In this document: positions 1 through 11,483 of the stretch, in pieces
Position numbering within the stretch: the first letter of the stretch is position 1
Layout of the letters: each line of letters opens with the position of its first letter
Origin: Sporothrix humicola
Lineage: Eukaryota; Ascomycota; Sordariomycetes; Ophiostomatales; Ophiostomataceae
Assembly (NCBI GenBank): GCA_021396245.1
Contig: WNYE01000022.1
Location: forward strand, 310,001 to 374,000
Reading direction: 5' to 3'
Length of the DNA stretch: 64,000 nucleotides
The notes under the pieces: generated by a model
What the model was told of the DNA's origin: nothing
Database searches by the model: none
Seen by the model: only the letters and a program-made list of their open reading frames with translations
Position numbers and translations under genes: made by a program

Positions 1-696
1 GCTGGTCTTGTTGTCTCCAAAGCACCTATCCGCTTTGCCCCGGCTGTCTCAGAAGACCACGATATGGAAGATGGTGATAGCAATAAAGACGACGTCGACG
101 ACGACGACGACGATTACAGACCGACAATGTCTGGAGATGCAAGTGCAGACGCAGACACGGAACAGCTCCGTGCGAATCGGCCCGGCCAGGCTGGCTTCGC
201 AGCACGGCTCATGTCCAAATACGGCTGGACAAAAGGGTCCGGTCTGGGCGCCGATGAGAGCGGCATTATCAACCCCTTACGGCACAAGAAGGTTGGGAAA
301 AGCGGTGCCATCGGACGCATTGTTGGGGGTGGTGGCGGCAACAACAGCAGCAGCAACAGCAGCAGCAACAACAATCGAAAGCCCGATGACGATGATGCCG
401 CAAAAATATCACCCGTCATCATTCTGCGGAACATGGTTACCGGCCTGCCCGATCTGGACGCCGAAGTTGCTGATGGCCAGCTCGTGCAGGACATTGGCGA
501 GGAATGCGGTGCCCAGTATGGCCGCATCGAGCGCGTCTACATTGACGTCCCCGGCCAGCTCGTTTTCATCAAGTTCACAGAGTCTGTGTCGGCGCTGCGG
601 GCCGTCAATGCTCTCAATGGCCGTATCTTCAACGGCAACGCTATTGTTCCAAGCTTTTATGACGCCGACAAGTTTGAGGAGGGCATATACGAGTAA
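1..696 (+). CDS. SPF45/RBM17-like splicing factor, C-terminal part (G-patch + UHM/RRM)
   Basis: The reading frame is open from the first base, so the gene starts upstream of the window; 231 residues and the stop are seen. An acidic Asp-rich stretch (about residues 22-42 of the fragment) is followed by a G-patch (about 67-107, with the YGWTKGSGLG core), an Asn/Ser tract from a trinucleotide run, and a C-terminal RRM-like domain (about 136-226) ending a few residues before the stop. This order and ending match the SPF45/RBM17/DRT111 family, whose last domain is a U2AF-homology motif binding splicing factors in the nucleus. The family role in alternative 3' splice-site choice is known from animals and plants; here it is inferred. 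Other G-patch/RRM proteins are possible, but the C-terminal UHM placement favours SPF45. It converges on the ECM33-like gene. Confidence 0.85.
   Translation, partial: AGLVVSKAPIRFAPAVSEDHDMEDGDSNKDDVDDDDDDYRPTMSGDASADADTEQLRANRPGQAGFAARLMSKYGWTKGSGLGADESGIINPLRHKKVGKSGAIGRIVGGGGGNNSSSNSSSNNNRKPDDDDAAKISPVIILRNMVTGLPDLDAEVADGQLVQDIGEECGAQYGRIERVYIDVPGQLVFIKFTESVSALRAVNALNGRIFNGNAIVPSFYDADKFEEGIYE
343..372. repeat. AAC/AGC trinucleotide run in coding sequence
   Basis: Tandem AACAGCAGC-type triplets encode the Asn/Ser tract linking the G-patch and UHM domains of the SPF45-like protein. The run is in frame, so length changes would alter the linker without breaking the protein. Confidence 0.7.
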
Positions 697-1189
697 CGAG
701 TAAGGCACCTGGGAATACGATATGAAATTTACGACGCTCACTACGCAGTTACGACATAGAGCACATGATAGTTGCAAGAATATAATCAACAGCTTTTAAA
801 GAAAAAAAGAAAGAGCCTATTAGTTGTAGTAGTTGTGTACGTAGTCGGGTACTTCATGGATACTGGGGGGATGACGTCGAGTTGTAGAGAAAAAAATACA
901 GCGAACAGAGAAGTAAAGTAAACAAAGCAAAAGTTAAAGAAACCTGTGGGGTAAAAACGTGGTAAAACAAGACACAAAAAAAGTGGGAGTATGAAAGGAG
1001 AGAAAAAAGTCGGAGACAAAACCGTTACAAGTACTTAATATTCCTTTGATTCATGTCCGTCCGCGCGGAAGTGCACCGCATGCAAATCCGCCCCCCAAAT
1101 GACAAGTCAACGCACAAAAAGGCAATAGCCAGGCCCTCATCGTGTTGCCTCGCAACTTCTTATTAAAATATATAAATAGGTTTCGATCC
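697..1189. other. Convergent intergenic region
   Basis: Holds the 3' ends of the SPF45-like and ECM33-like transcripts. It is A-rich on the plus strand and contains no coding signal that I recognise. Confidence 0.6.
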
Positions 1190-2483
1190 TTACAGCATCT
1201 GGGCAATGACAGCAACACCAGCCAGGCCGAGGACGGCCAGGGAGTTGACGCTGATGCCAGCAGCTGCGTTGCCGTTGCCAGAGCCCGTGGCGCTGCTACC
1301 GCTGGAGCTGCCGGTCGAGGTAGGGTTGGTGTCCGAGTTGGCGTTAGCGTTGTTGGAGTCGCAAGTGTACTTGCCCTGGATCTGGCCACCACCACCCTGC
1401 GAGGAAGGAGCAAGCTTCTTGAAGGCGGAGCACGAGGAGGAGATATCACCCGTGGAGACAATGTCGAAAGCACCCTTGACGTCGTTGAGAGCAGGCAGCT
1501 CAATACTAGAGATTTGTTAGTCGTGTGCGTACAAAAAAAAAAAAAAAAAGACAAGGGCTTTCAAATACGTACTCCGTGAAGTTACCGCGCATGTTGATAG
1601 CACCGCCAACCGTCTTGAGCTTGCTAAAGCCGTTAACCTTATGAAGGCCCGTGTTGTTGGCAATCAGGAAGCCACCACCAATAGAGGTAAGCTGGGGAAT
1701 GGTGATGTTGGTCAGCTCAGCGTTGCTGACGAACGAGATGTCACCAGACGTGGTGGAGGTCAAGTTGGGAGCCGAGAAGCTGTCGAAGAAGTTGGAGTCG
1801 AAGCGCATGGAGCCGTTGACAGTCTTCAGCGAGGGAACGCTGAAGCTGGAGACGTTGGAGATGGTCATGTTGGCGATCCAGGTGAGCTCGGGGAAGCTGA
1901 CCTGCAGGTCCAGACCGTTGGCGTTGATGTTCAGCAGAGTAGTCAGGTTGCCAAGCGACGAGGTGTACGAAACCAGGCGGCGGTTGTTGTTGATGTTGAT
2001 GGTGTCGGCCGAGGCAACATCAAGGCCGTCCAGGCTGCTCAGGAAAGTGTCGCTGATGACAATGCTGTCCGCGGTCTTGATACCGGCCGTGAAGGTAAGC
2101 ACGTCAATGGCGGTCAGGGACACCCAGTTGATCGAGCCAACCGAGGTCAGCTCAGTGAAAGACAGGGTGGACAGCGTGGTCAGGTTCTGCAGGTGGAAAG
2201 CACCAGTGATCTTGGTGATCGTGGAGCTCTTCAGGGTGTTGACCAGGTTGTTGTTAAGCAGGGTCAGGTCGCCATCAATGGTCTTGATGCCGGTGAAGTC
2301 GAGGGTGGCATCAGTCTGGTTGCCAATGACGACGTTGCCAGTAAGAGTCGAGCAAGACAGCAGGTTGGAGATGTCAGCCTGGGAGTTGACGGTGAACGTC
2401 GACTGCTTGCAGGTGTCGGACGAAGCGGCAGAGGCGATGCCAGCGGCCGCCGCAAGGACGGGCAGGATATGCTTGGAGAACAT
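1190..2483 (-). CDS. Ecm33/Sps2-family GPI-anchored cell-wall protein
   Basis: Two coding exons (2483..1573 and 1505..1190) give 408 residues, close to fungal Ecm33 proteins. The 67-nt intron has GTACGT and TAG ends, a GACTAAC branch site and a T17 tract. Residues 1-19 are a signal peptide (MFSKHILPV...ASA). The body is a receptor L-domain-like leucine-rich array with many N-glycosylation sequons (NLT, NFT, NVS, NIT). A Ser/Gly/Asn-rich stretch leads to a hydrophobic C-terminus, as in GPI-anchor signals. Ecm33 proteins sit at the plasma membrane and wall and are needed for normal wall assembly. An in-frame Met 18 codons upstream was rejected because it would put non-signal sequence before the signal peptide. 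The upstream region is pyrimidine-rich on this gene's strand. Confidence 0.9.
1533..1549. repeat. A17 homopolymer in ECM33 intron
   Basis: Seventeen A's on the plus strand, i.e. a T17 tract inside the 67-nt ECM33 intron. It lies between the donor and the branch site. Confidence 0.8.
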
Positions 2484-5400
2484 TTTTGCTTGAATAGCTA
2501 GGATTGTTAGCTCAGTTTGTACTCGTAAAATAATCAACCATTCAAAGCCAGTGAAGAGCCTGCAGAAGCAGTGATGAGAGGCCGAAGATGAGATGCAAAA
2601 GCAAGCAAGCAGCGTTGAAACAGTCCAGCAGAGCGTTCGAAACTTATGAAAGAGAGAAGACAGTGAGGTCGAAGAACGGTGGTTTTGATGGAGTCTTCAA
2701 TGATGCAGCATTGCTCTATAATTCAAGGAAAGCAGAGCAAATGTTGTTTGAATTTAGTGACGAGGGAGTTGTGTATCCTTGTGTGCCGCAAACAAAGTCG
2801 AGACTGTATGTGGCAATTTGATTTATGTTGCGGAGCCTGTTGTTGAATCCAGTAGCTCCTGGTGCTGGGTTTTGTTTGAGTTTGTCTGGGTGAGATTGTG
2901 CGTGCATTTTTGTTCTGATTGTCAAGCGGTGTGACAAGCCTCAGAAAGCACAAAACTAGCGGTAGTGAGAATTGACGGCCGTTTTGCCATTCTCGTACTG
3001 TTGTCTTGCTCTTCCTGTGATGTATGCTGTGCTGGCCGATCGATGCTGTCTTGCTTCTCATTTTCTAGCGACGAGTCCCAATGCCATACACTGCGACTAG
3101 CAATTGGGTGCTTCCTGTGGCCGTTGGACGTGCTTGGTAAGGCAAATGTCGATTCTGACCACGATTGTGGACGAGACGAGCGAAATTGCCATGTCGAAGT
3201 GAAATATAAGTCACGGCCAAAGCTGTTCTGATTGCTCCTGCCCGCCGTGTGTCCATCTCACACGCGTCCCGAAGCACAAAGCCACGCAAACGGGCGATTG
3301 CGTCGGCTGCCCAGCGTGTCGGTCGTGCCAGAATTCAGAGCGTCCTTCAGTGGATGGCCGGCGAGGCGCAACGTCGCGATCATTGCACACTGGGGAAGCA
3401 CTTGAGGCACCCGAGCACCTGGGCATCCGTTGCGGTGGCATCACCAATTGCGCGTCCTTGTGGCAGATTGCCCCCTCACTGGCCTTGTCGCGTGCGAATC
3501 GAGTTCATACATACCTTTGGATGACCTTCGAGTGGCTGGATGTCTACTTCGTGATGACGAGATCGCGAAGTTTTTGAAACGAAAGTCGGGAGGTCCAGGA
3601 AAACGAAGAGGTGTTGATTATTTGTGTTGTGGATAACGAGAGTCGACGCGTACCTGGGGAAAGAAAACAGGTAAACACGTTAAAAAAATTACAGAGAAAA
3701 GGATGAAGAAAGAAAAAAGGAACACGACGATGTCGATTAAACGATGGACTATGAATCGAAATGAAACGAGTTGGGAACCAGAAAAGGGAGAGGAGAGGAA
3801 GAGAGGGAGAAGAGAGGAAGGGAGGAGCGAGGAAAAAGAGGAAAACAGACGAGCCAGGGGAGAAGGGGGGAAACAGGTACGGGCTTCACTAGTGCCAACT
3901 CGTTATTACGAGCAAGACTGGAAGCAGGAAAGAAGGGGAAAAAAGGAACAAGCAGAGAATGAGCGACCACGCACTGCAAAGGCAGGGGAAGGGGTAATTG
4001 GAGGAAGCTAATAATTCTCAGAGTGGGACCTGCCGGTACAAGTGGATAAAGCCACCCCTCCCCCTTTCCCTCTTTTTTACCAAGATTGTCCACGCTGTGA
4101 GTGCACTATGCCCAGTATCTGAGTATTTTATTGATTTGCAGTGTTTCTTGGACAAGGTGAACAGTCAGTCAATCAATAATTCATGATGTTCACGATTGCT
4201 GCATACCTGTCTCGCCCGTATCCGACAATGGCGGAGAGAAAGACTTGGTCGGCCACCGGTTTCCGTGCCTTGGAAGGCTCGGTTGTGGCTGCTTCTTTCT
4301 TGGCTCTGGGTTGCTGCTTCTATATATTAGAATACATGCAGGCAAGAAGTGGCAGTTGCTCCTCAACTGCTTCGCTTGCCTCCCGCAATCATGTTCCTTC
4401 GTTCTTTCCTTGAACCAGGACATATGCTTGAAGCTGGCCTGACAACATCACCAGCCAACCAGTGTCAATGCCAACAAAATGAAGAGCCAACGAGGCCAGA
4501 TCAACGAAGAAGTCGACCGCAAACGCGACGCTAGAGTCGGTTGGCTGTGTTGACTATCACGTAGAAAGGACCGCATCCACTCGGCAGTAGCAAACAAGTC
4601 GCACCATTTATGAAGCAAAGGCTGAAGTGTTTTTCGTCTTTATTTTTCTTCTCTTTCTCTTTTTTCGATTTTCATGCTCGGCCTCCCAGTTTGCTAGATC
4701 GGGCAGTCGCCACTGTCTACGCTTGCCTCAGCTCGACAAAGGCCCACGCAAAGAAAGGAAAGACCACTCCGGGGCCACAACACCAAAATAGCATATGGGA
4801 TGGGGCTCTTCAAGACGCTATGAAATTCAAGCCTTGAAAGTACAATCATATCTGCAACTGTATCGTCACGTTTCTATCTCCGACTTTTCGTCCCGTGCAT
4901 CCTTCTGCGTGCTGTAAATGGTGCATACAGATGTCGTCGCAGTTGCAGCTGCCGTCATGTGCTGCGTACAGGTGTGTTCTTCTGCACATGTCGTGGACAT
5001 CAAATCCAAGACGACACTATCAGAATCGCTCCTTCCTTACACTTACACGGGCATTTTATCTACCCAATCGAGCCAATTCAGTTTTCTACTCTCGAGCAAA
5101 CGGTGGCGTTTCAATGTCTCTCTTGTCCGGCAGTCTCTACATATCTCGCAAGTACTCGTCATAACTTGTCGTCAATAAAGCGCCGATGTGCACTCCCGGC
5201 TTTGCAGACTTATTCCATGAGTACACAAACACTGCGTCACTGCATAGAGCCGTGCGTCCGTGGTGCTCACGCTGCCATCGGCGTACGAAGCGGGGACAAA
5301 CAGTCACACAGAGAGAAACGTGGCTGCAGCCGGTCCGTCTTCAATGAGATTTATTCTCGGATATCGTTGAATCAGTGTACTTGAGAGGTGTGAAAGTTTA

Positions 5401-8400
5401 TGTCGGCGGTGTCCCATACTGCCAGCTACCAAATAAGGGGTTGATACTCCGTGTAGCATGTCAGAAAGCCGTGCCTTCCGTGGTTGTCAATGAACATCCC
5501 ATCGTCACTTCCGACCCGTCAATGTCTCCGCGTTCTCCTTCTGTTTCCAGAAATTCGCCAAGGCAAGCATGTCGCAAAATGCTCCGTGCCCAGCTTTCAA
5601 ATTGCAGAGAACCTCATCACGAGGGAAGGCCCGTCCGGAAGAGAATGGGGGTGACCTCGCTAGCCCTGTCCCCCAGCATGGTGCGCTTCTCCACGTAAAT
5701 CTCACGAAGGAAATTGGCAACTCCCCTCCCCCCTTTTCACGTCGCTCACAAAGGCAATACCGTGTATGTGCATAATCGTAAAACGTAGTCGACGAAAATT
5801 GCAGAAATTACAGAAATGCTCCTATCTCTCATATTTTCAACAATGTCCATCGTGGAACGTGCCAACAAACCCAGTCTGCGCGTCGTCAACAGTGGCACTT
5901 TCCAGCCAGGAGCTGCGTTTCCCAAACCCAGCTAACAGGCCTCCGGCGTTCCAAAGCTGGGGCCTCGCTAGTCTCGCTAATCCTCAAGTGGCAGAACGAC
6001 AAGCGCTGTGAGAAGTCAAGCACGAGGAGCAAGAGAAGAAAAGACAAGAGAAAATCAAAAAAAGATCGCCACTGGAGCGAAAATGAGAGGGGACAAGAGC
6101 CTGGCTAGGGTGGCTCCAGAGGGGCCAGGATCTGGGCCTGGCATCTCAAAAAGTACGGGAGCACATGCCGAGCTTGTTCGCTTCCACCCAAAAACCAAAG
6201 ACGGGTTGGCCTCCTTCCTTTTTTTCCTGGCCGAAAATCAAGGCAGGACCCATCGTCGCACAATTTGAACGTGCAATTGCACAAATAACAGACAGGAAAG
6301 AGACAATAAACCTTTCACAAAGAGCGGAAGGCACAGGCCTTGGCCGAGAAACGCCACGATGGGGCAAATCCGATCGCAGGAATCGGGAAAGAACCCAACG
6401 ACTCACAGAAGGAGCCATGTCCTTGTCACTGTATCGTAAGTACATACTTGCAAAAATCGGCGAGCGAAGCATGAGATGGAAACTGAACCTGAAGTTTTTT
6501 GCTCTGCAGGTGACAGACAGGCGACAGCTGCAGCACTGGACTGCACGGCCCGTCCTGCTTTCGCCCTGCCGGACAATGACGAGTTTTTTCTAGCTTCAGT
6601 TCTTAATTTTTTTGTTCGGCTTTTTTTATTGTCTTTTTGTTTCTTTTTTTATCCTTTTTTCCGCCACACGCCGCGCACGACTTCGCACTTGGGAACCTTC
6701 TCGTCTCCCCTCTGTCTACTTTTTATGAGGTGTTGCTTTCAGTGCCAAAACCTTGTGATCACGGATTTTTCTGCAGTGGTGCATGCACATATACGCGTCG
6801 CCCTTCTATTACGAGCTTTTTCGCGTGCGGTATTGCTTACTAGGCTCCTCCCTCCCAATCCATCCCTCCTTCCCCATCTGCACGATAGTCGCAACGCGTC
6901 GTATTCCCCTGCGCTTGCATTCTCATATCCAAAAATGCGACTCATCGTTCTTTCCTCTCTGATTACATGGCATACACGTTCAGAAAATAATTGTCACTTT
7001 TTTTTCTATATCCTCTTATCATGCATACTGTGAACAGAGCAATCCCCTCTTTTTTAATGTTTGTTTTTTCTCATTGCAAAATATGCGACGAGATTGATTT
7101 TCAAAAATTTTGGAGCGTGCCAAATCTCAAGGATGTGTGTATGAAATGCTCCACCCACGAGGACTGGTTGGGTGTGTCTTTAGTAAATCTCACCCCCTAT
7201 CTGCAGGCAGGTCTGTTCCGTTGCTACGCTAACGCCAAAGCAGAAAAGCACCATCACCTTTTTGTGGAAGCCAGCACCGAGCTTCGTCGCTCGTTCCTGC
7301 TTCACCAATCCACCCCAAACCAAGCCCGATAGAGACAGGTAGGAGCTGTTGCAACAACAGCAAGAGCAAGAGGCAAACTCTGAACTGAAGGCCTCCAGGG
7401 AAATACACAGTAAATGCATTTTTGTCTTGACTGTGGCTGCCAAAAACAACTCAAAACGTGTGCAACGCCGCATATTGCAGACAGAGCGAGAGAGGCCCCG
7501 AGGCCTGTAGCGACCTGCAGAATTACGTATGCACACGCCAAATTCAAGATTTCTGGGCAGATCCTCGCTTTGGGTTCCATTGGGACTCGCTGGAGAGAGG
7601 GGCGTTTTGCGGGAAGGAGCGCCTCTGTTCCCTGTTCGTGCGACTGCTCCAGTCCCAGCTTTCAGGTCGTTCGCGAATAGGAAGGCAAGAAACTCGGTTT
7701 CCAGTGTTGGCAGGTCCCACTTCTTTGCATCTGGCCGTTTTGCGTTCCAGCAAAAGTAAATGCCCATCCATCGAAATCCTGTCGATATTTGTTTTCATCG
7801 AAAGCAACAACACTGAGTAATGCACACCGATACACTCCCCGCCGAGGGGATGTTGCCCTTGCACGCTCGTTCAACTTCTCGTCCTCTATTTTATCGCTAC
7901 TCGACAGGGTACTTCGCCACTGAGACAGAAAGCAACAGACGGAGAGAAATAGCCAGGGGCACAGCGAGCCTAGAGAACGCGGTTGGACGCCGTTGCATGC
8001 CCGGTTCAGAGGAAAGTGACAAGTTGACACTGTCTAGACTGTCCGGCCAACAAGCGACTTGTATGTAGCCAAATAGCGGCTAACTATCGCGGTACAAGAG
8101 TGTACATTGAAAGTCGACTCATGAACCGGGTGTCACTGTTGTTTACCAAGATATCAGTCTGTTCACGCCGCAGCTCAAATGAAAAGGACTCTTTAGCAGA
8201 GTAAGGTATGCCAGTGGCATCCAACTCGCAGGCACGAAATTGTGGTGGGATATGAAGGCGGCTGGGTACCCACAGTAAACAGTATGTACTACTCGGGGTA
8301 CATTTAGGTGCTGACGTCGTTGTGCATCATCAAGCAAATAGTAGGCCGTCGCATTCGGCGGTCGCATGGTTCTAGAATTCCGGTTATTGGAAAATGTGAG

Positions 8401-8895
8401 TGGTCGGGAGGTCGGGAGGATGTGCATTGGCAAAGAATATATCACGGAAGCAGGAGTTTTTGAGTTACAGACATGTACTCCTGTGCACATCCAACCTGAA
8501 ACTTGCGTCGAGACCATGCCAAGAGACGTGGCTCTGAGAGATCAGAGAGCTCCCGACATGGGGATGCTGCAACCAGCATATTAGTCGTCAACCGTAGGAT
8601 GGGCTACTCTGTATTGCTTGGCAGACGGGAGCAAATCCATGGCAGATAAGGTCCGCAACGAGCATTCTCTGTGCCGACAATTCAATTGTTTGTTTTGTAG
8701 ATCCGGGACAACTGCCTGTTTTCTCGTTCTGGTGAATCCAACGACCAACGCATGGCTTAATTAGGCCGCGTGGTGCCTTGCATTCTTGGATATTTCTGTG
8801 CCTCGAAGTCGTGCTTCAAGACTGCACGTGCGGTTACTTTCCTTTCACTTTGATGTTGGAGAGTTGAGACGAATATACCAATCAATGATTTTTTT

Positions 8896-8896
<1 letters not shown>
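2484..8896. other. Gene-free region upstream of ECM33
   Basis: About 6.4 kb with no recognisable gene. The first 1.6 kb is probably promoter and leader of the ECM33-like gene; 3690-3890 is almost pure purine on the plus strand (pyrimidine-rich on the ECM33 strand). A T-rich patch lies at 6595-6660. The open frames present, including one of 195 codons at 7180-7767 on the minus strand, overlap other open frames on both strands and show no domain. Confidence 0.5.

Positions 8897-8935
<39 letters not shown>
8897..8935 (+). repeat. A39 homopolymer
   Basis: Thirty-nine consecutive A's, the longest homopolymer in the window, 570 bp left of the TIR transposon. It could be the tail of a retroposed sequence lying to its left. 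GGTGCC occurs right after the run and again at about 8771, but a six-base match is too short to prove a target duplication. Confidence 0.8.
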
Positions 8936-8937
<2 letters not shown>

Positions 8938-9068
8938 TGCCATCATTGCATTTAATATTATTATTTAAATTTATATGTGGTTTTTATATTTGAGGACGGA
9001 GAGAAAAATCCATTGCAAGTGAAAAAGAATTTACGAAATTCAGAAGTACGAATTTATTTGTTTACTCA

Positions 9069-9081
9069 GATATCAGACAGA
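9069..9081 (+). repeat. 13-bp direct repeat, copy 1
   Basis: GATATCAGACAGA, repeated exactly at 9461-9473, 35 bp before the left end of the transposon. The flanking bases of the two copies do not match. Confidence 0.6.
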
Positions 9082-9460
9082 AGAAGCGCCAACCACAAAT
9101 TTCTGTCTACGTTAACCGGACAGCAAAAATCACATATTCAACGGTCAGGTGTAATACCTTACTTCACCCACTGCTTTCTTTTTCTACCCGAATTTGGCAT
9201 GCTATGTTTTGCTTGCCGAAGGCAGCGTCTCCAACACCTGAGATGAGGACCTCGACTGGCATGTGCGAATAACGCCACCATGAAGGGATAGCGGCAGTGG
9301 CTTCGATATGTTTTACCTGGCTGTATGGAATAGGCAAGAAGGGGAAGATGAAAACGTCAAATACATAAAAAAGAGGTTGGCCATTGTGGCTTATATTGAA
9401 CCGTGAAGACATCATCATCCCTTACGACGATATTTGGTGATGTACAGGATATAGCGGATT

Positions 9461-9473
9461 GATATCAGACAGA
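9461..9473 (+). repeat. 13-bp direct repeat, copy 2
   Basis: Second exact copy of GATATCAGACAGA. Confidence 0.6.
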
Positions 9474-9507
9474 GGCGGTCGATATGGGCGCAATATATAT
9501 TACTCCT

Positions 9508-9533
9508 TACCAAAAGTCTTGTCTCACCGCCTT
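9508..9533 (+). repeat. Left terminal inverted repeat
   Basis: 26 bp matching the reverse complement of 11057-11082 at 25 of 26 positions. Weak similarity continues inward (CAAAACAAA-like stretch near 9568-9582). Confidence 0.85.
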
Positions 9534-9647
9534 GGCAGAAAAAGTGGTAGAATTCAAAAACCCCGCAAATCAAAACAAACAATACAAATGTTTATTTTAG
9601 TGCCCAACGGTACCTAACACCCTCTTTTTTCGTTTTTTTTTTCACCA

Positions 9648-10947
9648 CGTATAAAAATCTTACGACTTATCGAAAAGTATCGTTAAAATTTTTTTTTTTT
9701 TTTTTTTATTTTAGTTAATTATATATTTTTTTAAATAATAACTTATTACGATATTATTATTTACGTGTAAACTTTCGTTTTTAAATAAACCGGCGTTATA
9801 AATTATTGAATCGAAGCTTTAATAGGTATAATAACGCGTTATGTTAATCGATTTTTCGATAAAGTTATAAAAAGAGGTTATAATTTAAATGTTTTTAAGT
9901 TTATTATTTTAAATTTATACGTCGCCGACGCCGTTAAACCGAGCCGTTTTTATAAATAAAAAAATATTAAAGACGAGATTATAAAATATGTTTGTATTAA
10001 CCGTTATAAAAAAGAAAAAATATACGTTTATATCGTTAACGAAATAAAAAAAGTATTTACTATAATAATTTAACGTATATTACGTAATATTAATATAAAA
10101 AAGACGAAACTTACTCGAAAACTTAACTTTATAACGTTTATACGTAAAGAACGTTTAACGTAATGTTTATAATATAAAGATTAAATTATAAACGATTAAA
10201 AAAAAGTAATTTAAACCGACGAGACTTTTATCGTTTTATTATATTACCGTAAAAGTTACAAAGTATAAAAAACTTCGAAAAAATACGTTATAAAGTTAAT
10301 AATACGAAAAAAGTAAAAAAAATATTTAAAATTTATATTTTAAAAAAACTTTTTTTATAATAAAAAAAATTTATTTTATATTTAACGGTTAAAAATAACG
10401 AAAAAAAAAAAAAAAATAAATAAAAAGTTAAAATTAATAAACTAAACGTTAAAATTTATAATAAAAAAACAATAAAAACTTAAAATAAAAGTACACCGTT
10501 TAAACTTACGCAATAAACTTAAAAAACCACCGTAATAACGATTCACTAAAACTATAAACAAATTAATTAAAAAAAGTAATTTTAACATTAACTAATATCG
10601 TTACTAAAAATATATCGTCTTACCGTTATTAATTCTTTTCGTTTAAAAATACAACTTAAACACTTTAATACAAAAAAACAAAACTCCAACATATACGTAT
10701 CTTTACTAAACCTAATTATATAACCAAACTAATATTTAACGGTTAATTTAATATCCAAATTCACCGAATTTAAATATAATTAAACCTTATTAATTTCACC
10801 TAAAAAAGCAAACTACAAAGGCCGGCGTACCATAATCAAAAAATAAAGCTAAACAGGCTTAAAAGTAAACATAAGCCAATTTACCGCAAAAACGGATTCA
10901 AAGGTAAATAAAAAGGATTCCTCACTATATTCAACAAATCATCGCTT
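9648..10947. repeat. RIP tract with strand polarity switch
   Basis: From 9648 to 10469 I find a single CpA dinucleotide (10259), and from 10166 to 10947 no TpG at all. CpA is common again right of 10470, and about seven TpG remain left of 10166. RIP converts CpA to TpA, so the left part shows C-to-T change on the plus strand, the right part on the minus strand, and 10166-10469 on both. Confidence 0.8.
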
Positions 10948-11056
10948 TGGAGGGAGGCAACGAATATGTAGAAGGCAGGCCACGTTCGTGATAATTTTAC
11001 TTTTTTGTTTTCTTTTTGTTTTGTTGTGGTATTACCTAATTGGGACTAGCGCCTCG

Positions 11057-11082
11057 AAGGCGGTGAGACAGGACTTTTGGTA
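11057..11082 (-). repeat. Right terminal inverted repeat
   Basis: Inverted copy of 9508-9533 with one mismatch, ending in TA. Confidence 0.85.
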
Positions 11083-11483
11083 GGGTCCTCCGTAGCATGA
11101 GCAAGCACACAGAGCAACAAAACCTCATGCAACTCATGGTTTATATCAGGGGACAATGCATACTTGTCAACCACCCCGCGCACAGTTGGCGAGATGAGAG
11201 CCTTCATACTTCTATTGTCACCATGGCAAGGGTAGAAGCTCTGGAGGGACCAGTCTCGAACACAGAGATGGCATCTACACGTGAAATATGCATTGACGTG
11301 AATATATACCTGCCTACATGCACACAGCGGCGATCAAATGGCGTAAATTCGAGGATATAAAGGTACAAACATGACTCAAGATGTAGACGCGCCCTGTCCT
11401 TTCCATACATATGGATGTGCCCAACCAGTGTGATGGATGGGGGCGTCTGCCTGATTCGCGAACTAGATAGGCCCTGCCTATGC
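11083..11483. other. Short gap between transposon and MAG1
   Basis: Ordinary composition; contains the 3' UTR of the glycosylase gene. Nothing else recognised. Confidence 0.5.

Larger units (their letters stand above)
8936..9507. other. Left flank of the transposon, no gene
   Basis: Starts AT-rich after the poly-A run and then returns to ordinary composition. GATATCAGACAGA occurs at 9069-9081 and again at 9461-9473. No coding sequence recognised. Confidence 0.5.
9508..11082. mobile_element. RIP-degraded TIR DNA transposon (TA-flanked, about 1.57 kb)
   Basis: The two ends are inverted copies of a 26-bp sequence, TACCAAAAGTC(T/C)TG...CACCGCCTT, with one mismatch (9508-9533 and the reverse complement of 11057-11082). 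Both outer ends begin with TA, which fits a TA target duplication as in Tc1/mariner elements, though the superfamily is not proven. Between the ends the DNA is extremely A+T rich with CpG as the main surviving C/G context, the mark of repeat-induced point mutation. About 130 bp at each end is much less mutated. No open frame survives, so a transposase can be neither shown nor excluded. The length could hold a roughly 350-450-residue transposase or a deletion derivative. Confidence 0.8.

Noticed and set aside
1641..2501. 286-codon open frame antisense to ECM33
   Set aside because: Shadow of the leucine-rich repeat coding strand.
7180..7767. 195-codon intergenic frame with a Cys run
   Set aside because: Overlaps open frames on the plus strand and shows no family resemblance.
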